From: Nocardia nova SH22a
Lineage (GTDB): Bacteria > Actinomycetota > Actinomycetes > Mycobacteriales > Mycobacteriaceae
DNA length: 64,000 nt
Assembly (NCBI RefSeq): GCF_000523235.1
Contig: NZ_CP006850.1
Location: forward strand, 5,394,001 to 5,458,000
Direction: 5' to 3'
This document shows, one piece after another, positions 10,901-19,900 of this stretch. The position numbers and the translations under genes were made by a program. The notes under the pieces were generated by a model. It saw only the letters and a list, made by a program, of their open reading frames with translations, had not been told where the DNA came from and did no database searches. Numbering within the stretch: the first letter of the stretch is position 1; every line of letters begins with the position of its first letter.

Positions 10901-13900
10901 ATACGTTCGGCGGGCTGGTCCGGATCCAGCGGCACGTAGGCGCCACCGGCGACGCTGACCGCGTACACGGCCACCACCAGATCCACCGACCGGCCCACCA
11001 GCACACCCACCCGTGACTCCGGACCCACGCCCAGCGAGATCAGATGCCGCGCAAGTCGATTCACCCGTGCGCCCAGCTCCGCATACGAAATGTCCGCCAG
11101 CGCGGTTCGCCCCGGCGCGGCCGAAACCGCGCGATCGAACAGGGCGGCCAAGGTCAGCGCCGGGTCGACCTCGTGTGCGGTGCCGGTGCAGCTCGTGGCG
11201 AGGGCGCGGCGCTCCGACGCGGTCACCAGCGCGATCTCACCGACCGGGGCGGCCGGATGCGCCACGATCTCGCCCAGCAGGTAGACGAATCGGTCGGCGA
11301 GGACGCGCACGATCTCGTCGTCGTACAGGTCGCGAGCGAAGACGACGGCTCCCTCGATTCCGGCCGCCGCGCCCGACCCGTCGTACCTGTCGGCCACGAT
11401 CAGATTCAGATCGTATTGAGCCACAGCGACTTCCGGCTCGACCGGCTCGACGCGCACATCGGTCAAGCGCAGTTCGGCCGGTGACAGGTTCTGGAACGAC
11501 AGTCCGACCTGGAACAGCGGATGCCGCGCCGCTGACCGTGGCGGATCCAGTACCTCGACCAGCCGCTCGAACGGCACATCCGCATGGGCGAATGCTCGGA
11601 TATCGGTTTCTCGTTGCCGCCCGAGGAGCGCGTTGAACGGTTCGGTCGCATCGATCCGAGTGCGCAGCACCAGCGTGTTGACGAACATGCCGATGACGCC
11701 GTCCAGTGCCGCCTCGCCGCGCCCCGCCGTGGGGGTGCCGAGCGCGATATCGCCGGAACCCGACAATCGGGCCAGCAGCACGGCGAACGCGGTCTGCACC
11801 ACCATGAACAGGGTGACGTTCTCGCCGCGCGCCAGGTCGATCAGCGCGCGGTGGAGTGCGGCGTCGACGGCGACGGGTATCCGGCCTCCGGCCGCGGACC
11901 GGACCGCGGGTCGCGGACGGTCGGTGGGCAGCTCCAGCTGGTCGGGCAGTCCGGCCAGGGCTCGGGACCAGTACCGAATCTGCTCGGCGGCAGGGGATTC
12001 CGGATCATCGTCGGCGCCGAGCAGGGCGCGCTGCCAGACGGCGAAATCCGCGTACTGCACCGGAAGCGGCGCCCAGCGCGGCGCCTCGCCCGCGGCGCGG
12101 GCGGCGTAGGCGGTCATCAGATCGCGGATGAGCGGGCCCAGGGACGATCCGTCGGCGGCGATGTGGTGCACCACCACGGCCAGGATGTGTTCGGTGGACG
12201 CACTGCCGGATCGGTCGCCGGTGATCCGGTAGAGCCGGATCCGGAGGGGGATGTCGCCGGTGACGTCGAACGGGGCGGCGAAGAACTCGGCGAGGTCGGC
12301 CGCGACATCCTCGGCGGCGATGTCGCGAGGGCCGGACTCCGGCACGCTCCGGCCGGGCGGCAGGATGTCCTGGACCGGCCCGGCGGCGGTGTCCGGATAG
12401 ACGGTGCGCAGCACTTCGTGCCGGGCGATCAGGTCGCCGACCGCGGCGCCGAGCGCATCGGTGTCGAGCTTTCCGGACAGGCGCACCGCGACGGGGACGT
12501 TGTAGGCGGCGGAGTGCGGGTCGAGCCGGTTGAGGATCCACATGCGCTGCTGAGCCGGTGACAGCGGCACCGGATCGGGGCGCTGCCCGGCGACCAGAGC
12601 TGGTCGATCACTCGTACGGTCCTGTCGACCGACGGCGGCCGCCAGTGTTGCGGCGGTGGGTGTTTCGAAGATCGCCCGCACCGGGATCCGAGTGCCGAGG
12701 GCGGCGCCGAGGCGGGCGGCGACGCGGGTGGCGAGGAGCGAATTGCCGCCGAGGGCGAAGAAGTCGTCGTGGGCGCCGACCGAATCCCGGCCGAGCACCT
12801 CGCCGAAGGCACCGGCCACGAGCTGCTCGGCGGGCGTTGCGGGGGCGCGGAATTCGGCGACATCGACGTCGGGTTCCGGCAACGCCTTTCGGTCGAGTTT
12901 GCCGTTCACCGTCAGCGGCAACGCGGGCGAGACGACGACTGCGGCCGGGACCATATACGACGGCAGCACCCTGGCGAGCGCCGACTTCACCCCGGCCACA
13001 TCGATGTCGTCGGCGGCGGGCACCAGGTAGGCGGTGAGGCGCTCGGCCGCACGGACCAGCACCGCGGCCTGGGATATGCCGGGCAGCGCCAGGAGCGCGG
13101 TTTCGATCTCGCCGAGCTCGATCCGAAATCCGCGGATCTTCACCTGCGAATCGCCACGGCCGCGGAACTCCAGCTCACCGTCGCGATTCCACACCGCGAT
13201 ATCACCGGTGCGGTACATGCGAGCGCCCGCAACGTTCGGATCGGCGACGAACGCGGCCGCGGTCGCCGCCGCGCGATCGGCATAGCCGCGCGCCAGCTGC
13301 GCACCACCCACGTACAGCTCGCCCGGCACGCCGTCGGGAACCGGATGCAGCCGCGAATCCAGCACGTAGACACGGCAATTCCACTCCGGTCGGCCGATCG
13401 GCACCGACGCCCGGTCCCGGCCGGTCACCGGATGGCAGGTGACCGATACCGCCGTCTCCGTCGGCCCGTACAGGTTGAACAGGGCCGTGCCGGTATGGGC
13501 GGCCCGGAATCGCCGCGCCGTCGGCCCCGGCAGCGTCTCCCCGATCGCGAGCACCCGGCGCAGCGAACGACCGCCCGAACCCGGGGATGCGCCGATCCCG
13601 CCGCGTGCATCGGCGAGCAGCGCCTCCAGCATCGACGGCACCGTGTGCAGGGTGGTCACGCCCTCGCGGCCGATCAATTCGTTCAGATCCGCCGGATCAC
13701 CGTCGGGGTCGGAGATCACCAACCGGCCGCCGCACACCACCGCGGACCAGAACTCCCATACCGACAGATCGAAGGACGCGGTCGTCTTCAGCACCATCAC
13801 ATCGGTCGAGTCGAGGCCGAAGGTCCTTTTCTTCCAGAGCAATTGGTTGACGACGGCCGAGTGCGGCACGGCCACACCCTTCGGCTTGCCCGTGGAGCCG

Positions 13901-16900
13901 GAGGTGAAGATGACATACGCGGTGTTCTCCGGTCGTACCGCCGCGACGCGCTCACGATCGGTGATCGGCTCGCTCGATACCGTGGACAGCTCGAGTTCGT
14001 CGAGCACCACGACATGCGGCTCACCGCACCGCGAGCCTGCCGTTCCGGTGTCGGCTGCCGACTTGTCCCGGCCCGCGTCGAGGCGGGCCCGCGTATCCGA
14101 GTCGGTGAGCACACAGATCGGCGCCACCGCCCGGAGCACGGCGCCGGTGCGTTCGGTGGGCTGGTCCGGATCCAACGGCACATACGCGCCGCCGGAAACG
14201 GTCACCGCGTACACGGCGACCACCAGATCCACCGACCGGCGCAGCGCCAGAGCCACTCGCGATTCCGGGCCCACGCCGAGCGAAATGAGTTGTCGCGCCA
14301 TCCGATTCACTCGTGCGCCCAGCTCGGCACAGGTCAGGTGACCGCCGTCCGCATCGACCAGCGCCACCGCGTCGCCGCGCGCCCGGAGCGCGTCGGCCAG
14401 CAGCTCCGGCAAGGTCGTCGCCGGGCCGAGCGGATGCCGGGTCTCGTTGCGTGCCAGCATGATTGCGGCACGTTCCGCATTGTCGAGCAGCGTCAGATCG
14501 CCCACGGGTGTCCGTGGACGGGCCGTGATCTCGGCCAGCAACCGGGTGAAGCGCCCGACCAGCAAGCGCGCCGTGGCGGGTTCGAACAGATCGGTGGCGT
14601 AGGTGAGGAATCCGCTGATCCCGGCCGGGTCACCGGTCGCCCCATATCTGTCCGCGATGTTCAGATGCAGATCGAATTGCGAAGTGCCCGTGTCGATCAC
14701 CAGTTCCGACACCTCGAGCCCCGGCAGACTCAGCCGCGTGACGGGAAGGTTCTGGAACGAGAATCCGATCTGGAACAGCGGATGCCGTGCCGTGGACCGC
14801 GGCGGGTTGAGCGCTTCGACCAGCCGCTCGAACGGTACATCCGAATGTGCGAACGCCTCGATATCGGCCGTCCGCTGCCGAGCCAGCAGGGCTGTGAAGG
14901 GCTCCCCTCCCCGCACCCGCGTCCGGAACACCAGGGTGTTGACGAACATGCCGACGACATCGTCCAGTTCGGGTTCCCCGCGCCCCGCGATCGGTGTCCC
15001 GATCGCGATGTCACCGGCACCCGACAGCCGCGCCAGCAGCACCGCGAATGCCGTGTGCAACACCATGAACAGCGTCGCGCCTTCCGCGCGCGCCAGCTCG
15101 ACCAGGCCGCGATGGGTGTCGGCGTCGATGTCGACGGCGGCCCGCGCCCCGGCGTAGGTCTGCACCGCCGGACGCGGATGGTCGAGCGGCAGGTCCAGCT
15201 GGTCCGGCAGGTCCGCCAGCGCCCGTCGCCAATAGGCGATCTGCCCGGCCGCCACCGATTCGGGATCGTCCTCGTCGCCCAGGAGTTCCCGCTGCCAGAT
15301 GCTGTAGTCGGCGTACTGCACCGGCGGCGGCGTCCAGTCCGGCGCGGTACCGGCGGACCGTGCCGCGTAGGCGGTCATCAGATCGCGCGTCAACGGCCCG
15401 GCCGACGAACCGTCGGCGGAGATGTGGTGGACCACCATCACCAGCACGTGGTTGCCGGAATCGCGGATCCCGATGAGCGCCAAGCGGATCGGTACCTCGG
15501 TGGTGACGTCGAATTCGGTCGCGGCCAGTTCCCGCACCGCGGACTCGACACGGTCGGGGGTCGCCGTCCACAGCGCCAGCGCCGGAACCGCCTGCTCCGG
15601 CGGCAGGATCACCTGCGCCGGGCCGCTGTCGGTCTCGGGATAGACCGTTCGCAGAATCTCGTGGCGGGCAACCAGATCCGAGATCGCCGACCGGAGCGCG
15701 TCGACATCCAGCACACCGGTCAGTCGCACGGCGGCCGCCATATTGTATGCGGCAGAACGCTGATCGAACCGGTTCAGGAACCACATCCGTCGCTGCGCCG
15801 GTGACAGCGGAATCCGTTCCGGCCGGGCACCGGCTCGGACCGTGCGGCGACCACGGCCCGCCAGTTCCTCGGCCCGGTGTGCCAGGGCCGCGACGGTCGG
15901 CGCCTCGAAGACCAGGCGGACCGGGATCCGGGTATCGAGCGCCGCGCCCAGGCGGGCCACCACGTGGGTCGCGACGAGCGAATTCCCGCCGAGTTCGAAG
16001 AAGTCGTCGTCGCGGCCGACGTCGTTCGAGAGTCCGAGAACCGCGGCGAACGCCGCCGCCACCGTGGGCTCGATCTCGCCGAGCGGCGCGCGGAATTCCC
16101 GTTGCGGCACGGGCGGTTCCGGCAGGGCGTCGCGATCCAGCTTCCCGACCGGGGTCAACGGCAGCTCGTCCAGGATCACGACGGCCGCGGGAACCATGTG
16201 CCGTGGCAGGCTGCGCCGCGCGTGCTCGAGGACGTCGGCCGGGTCGAGCGCCGCGTCGCCGGTGGCCAGGACGTACGACACGAGAGCCGTGGTGCCCGCC
16301 GCGGCAGGCCGTCCGGTCGTCACCGCGAATTCGATCCGGGGATGCCGTCCGAGGACCGCGTCGATCTCCCCGAGTTCGATGCGGAATCCGCGAATCTTCA
16401 CCTGGAAGTCGCAACGGCCGACGAACTCGAGATGCGACTCCCCCGACACGGCGCACCACCGCACCAGATCACCGGTGCGATACATCCGTGTGCCTGCCGC
16501 ACCCCAGGGGTCCGGCAGGAAACGCTCGGCCGTGGCACCAGCGCTGCCGTGGTAGCCACGGGCCAGCCCGGCACCGGCCAGATACAGCTCGCCGGTCACC
16601 CCGGGCGGCACCGGACGCAGCCGGTCGTCGAGCACTAGGGCCGACATGCCGCGGACGGGACGGCCGATCGTGATGCGACGACCGGCCGTCAGCCGGGCGT
16701 ACGAGGACAGGATCGTGGTCTCGGTGGGGCCGTAGAAGTTGAACAGGTCGCGTCCCGGCGACCACTTCGCGACCAGTTCCGGGGCGGCCACGTCACCACC
16801 GATGCCGATGGCGGTCACCTGCTCGAGGCCGCCGGGTTCCATCGTCGCGAGGACGCCCGGCGTGGTCGCGATATGTGTCACCCGTTCGGCGCGCAGGTAT

Positions 16901-19900
16901 GCGGCCAGGTCGGGGCCGCCGACCAGATCCGGGGGTGCGATCACCAGGGTGGCGCCGGTGTGCAGGGCGCAGAGGTATTCCAGCAGCGACGGATCGAAGC
17001 TCGGGGAGGTCAGACCGAGGAACCGATCGTCGGAGGTCAATCGCATCGCACCGGTCACATCGGCGACCAGATCGGCCAACCCGGCGTGGGTTACGCAGAC
17101 CCCCTTGGGTTTTCCCGTCGACCCGGAGGTGTAGATCAGGTACGCCGGATGCGCCGCCCGCACGGGGTGGCGCCGGTCTGCATCGGTGATCGGCCCGGCC
17201 GGGCGCGCGGCACACTGCCGCGCCGTCGCGGGGTCGTCGAGGACCAGCCATTCCGTCTCACCAGGCAGCGTGCCCGCGTGGGTCGAGTTCGTGATGCCCA
17301 GTGCCGCGGCCGAATCCGCGAGCATGTGCCCGATGCGCTCCGCCGGATACGCCGGGTCGATCGGAAGGTAGGCGCCGCCCGCCGCGGCGATCGCCGACAC
17401 CGCGACGATCAGGTCGTAGGAACGTGGCAAGGCCACGGCGACAACGCTTTCCGGGCCGATACCACGGTCGGTCAGCAGGCGTGCCAGCCGCGCCGAGTCG
17501 TCGCCGAGTTCACCGTAGGAGACGGCCCGGCCCGCGTCGCGGACGGCGATCCGGTCGCGACGCGGGCGCATCCCGTGCGCCAGCAGATCCGGAAGCAGGC
17601 CGGTTCCCGTGGTGCGGGCCGGGTCCGCGGGTCCGGTGGTGAGCATCCGGTACTCGTCGGCGGAGAGGATCGGCAGGTCACCGACGGGGGTATCGGGTTC
17701 GGAGGTCGCGGCCGAGAGCAGTCGCAGCAACCGCTGTCCGAAGACCTCGACCGTGGCCTCGTCGAACAGGTCGCGAGCGAACGAGAACGACGCGGCCATC
17801 CCCGATCCCGCGTCGGCGTTCTCCCGAATCGTCAGGGCCAGATCGAATTTCGCGGTGTCGACGCCGAGATCGACGGGGCGCACACGCATTCCGTGCAGCT
17901 GGAACGAACTCTCCGGGGTGTTGTCGAACGACAGCGCCACCTGGAACAGCGGATTCCGGGCGGGTGAGCGCCGCGGTCGCAGCAGGTCCACCACCTGATC
18001 GAACGGGATGTCGGCGTGGTCGAAGGCGGCCAGGTCCGCGGCCTCGGTCCGGGCCAGCAGTTCGGTGAAGGTCGCCCCCGGCGACACGGTCGTCCGCAGG
18101 ACGAGAGTGTTGACGAACATGCCGATCAGGTCGTCGAGTTCGGCGGCGCCCCGGCCCGCGATCGGCGTGCCGACCGCGATATCGGTGCTTCCGGACAAGC
18201 GGGCCAGCAGGACGGCGAACGCACTGTGCACGACCATGAAGGTGGTCACGCCGTGCTCGCGGGCGAGCCGGCGGACCCGATGGTCCAGTTCGGGGCCGAT
18301 CCGGAACGTCACCCGTCCCCCGCGCGACGACCGGGTCGGCGGGCGTGGCCGGTCGGTCGGCAGGCTCAGCTCGTCCGGCACTCCCGCCAGGGTGCGGCGC
18401 CAGAACGCCGCCTGCCGGGCCAGCAGGCTGTCCGGGTCGTCCGCCGATCCCAGCAGCTCGCGCTGCCAGCTGCTGTAGTCGGCGTACTGCACCGGCAACG
18501 GTGACCAGGACGGCGCCTCGCCGCGAAGCCGGGAGCCGTACGCGGTCATCAGGTCCCGGGTGAGCGGCAGCACCGACCAGCCGTCGGCGCTGATGTGGTG
18601 CGCGACGGCGGCCAGGACGTATTCGGTTGTGCCCGTGCGGAACAGGCGCAGGCGGAACGGAATCTCGGCGCCGACATCGAATCCGGCGGAGGCGAAATCG
18701 GCTACCGCGGCTGCGACATCGGCGGCGGCGATCGGCCGCGGCGCCAGGTCGATCGGCACGGCGTCGGGTGCGAGCGTCCGCTGCGCCGGGCCGTCGGGTG
18801 TCTCGGGGTATCGGGTGCGCAGGATCTCGTGGCGCGCGACGAGATCGCGCGCCGCCCGCTCGAGGGCCCGCACGTTCACCTCGCCGGACAACCGGATGGC
18901 CATCGGCATGTTGTCGACCGGCGAGGCGGGGTCGAGCTGGTTCAGCACCCACATGCGCTGCTGGGCGAGTGCCAGTGGCACGTGCGCCGGGCGCGGGCGC
19001 GGCACCAGCGCGGGGCGCGCCGGTCCGGCGGCGGTGTGTTCGATGCGCTCGGCCAGAGCGGCGACGGTCGGCGCGTCGAACAGATCCCGGACGGCCAGCC
19101 GGATCCCGAGTCCGTCCGCCAGCCGTGCCACCGCCCGGGCGCCGAGCAGCGAATTGCCGCCGAGCTCGAAGAAGTTGTCGTCCGCGCCGACCCGGGCGGC
19201 GCCGAGAACCGCGCCGAACGCATCGGCGACGGTGCGCTGCGCCGGTGTCGACGGCGGCCGGAACGCGCGGGTCGCGAACACCGGGGCCGGTAGCGCCGCG
19301 CGGTCGAGCTTGCCCGACGCGGTGAGCGGCAGCGCCGCCGAGACGACGATCGCGGACGGCACCAGGTTGTGCGGGAGTACGGCGGCGAGTTCGGCACGCA
19401 CCGCGGCCGTGTCGATCGCCGCGGTGGCGACGACGTGGGCGACGAGCTGGTCGCCGAGCCGCTCGTCGGTGTGCACGGCGACGGCCGCCTGTGCGATCGA
19501 TTCCATTCCGGTGAGCGCGGATTCGATTTCTCGCGGTTCGATGCGGACCCCGCGCAGTTTCACCTGCAGGTCCGTGCGGCCGAGGTACTCCAGTTCACCG
19601 GCCGCGGTCCAGGTCACCAGGTCCCCGGTGCGGTACATCCGCTCGCCGGTGCCGAACGGGTCCGGCACGAACCGCTCGGCGGTCGTGGCGGCGCGCCCGG
19701 CGTAGCCACGCGCGAGTTGCGCTCCCGCGAGATACAACTCACCGGCCACCCCGGCCGGAACCGGATGCAACCACGAGTCCAGCACATACACCCGGGTGCC
19801 GGGTACGGGCACGCCGATCGGCACCGACGTCGTCTCCTGCGCCGTCAGCCGGTGCGCGGTGACCTCGATCGCGGCCTCGGTGGGTCCGTACAGGTTGTGC

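Noticed and set aside
9340-19200. Regularly spaced repeats suggesting a repeat array or CRISPR
   Set aside because: The repeats are the conserved motifs of successive synthetase modules about 3.2 kb apart and are coding.
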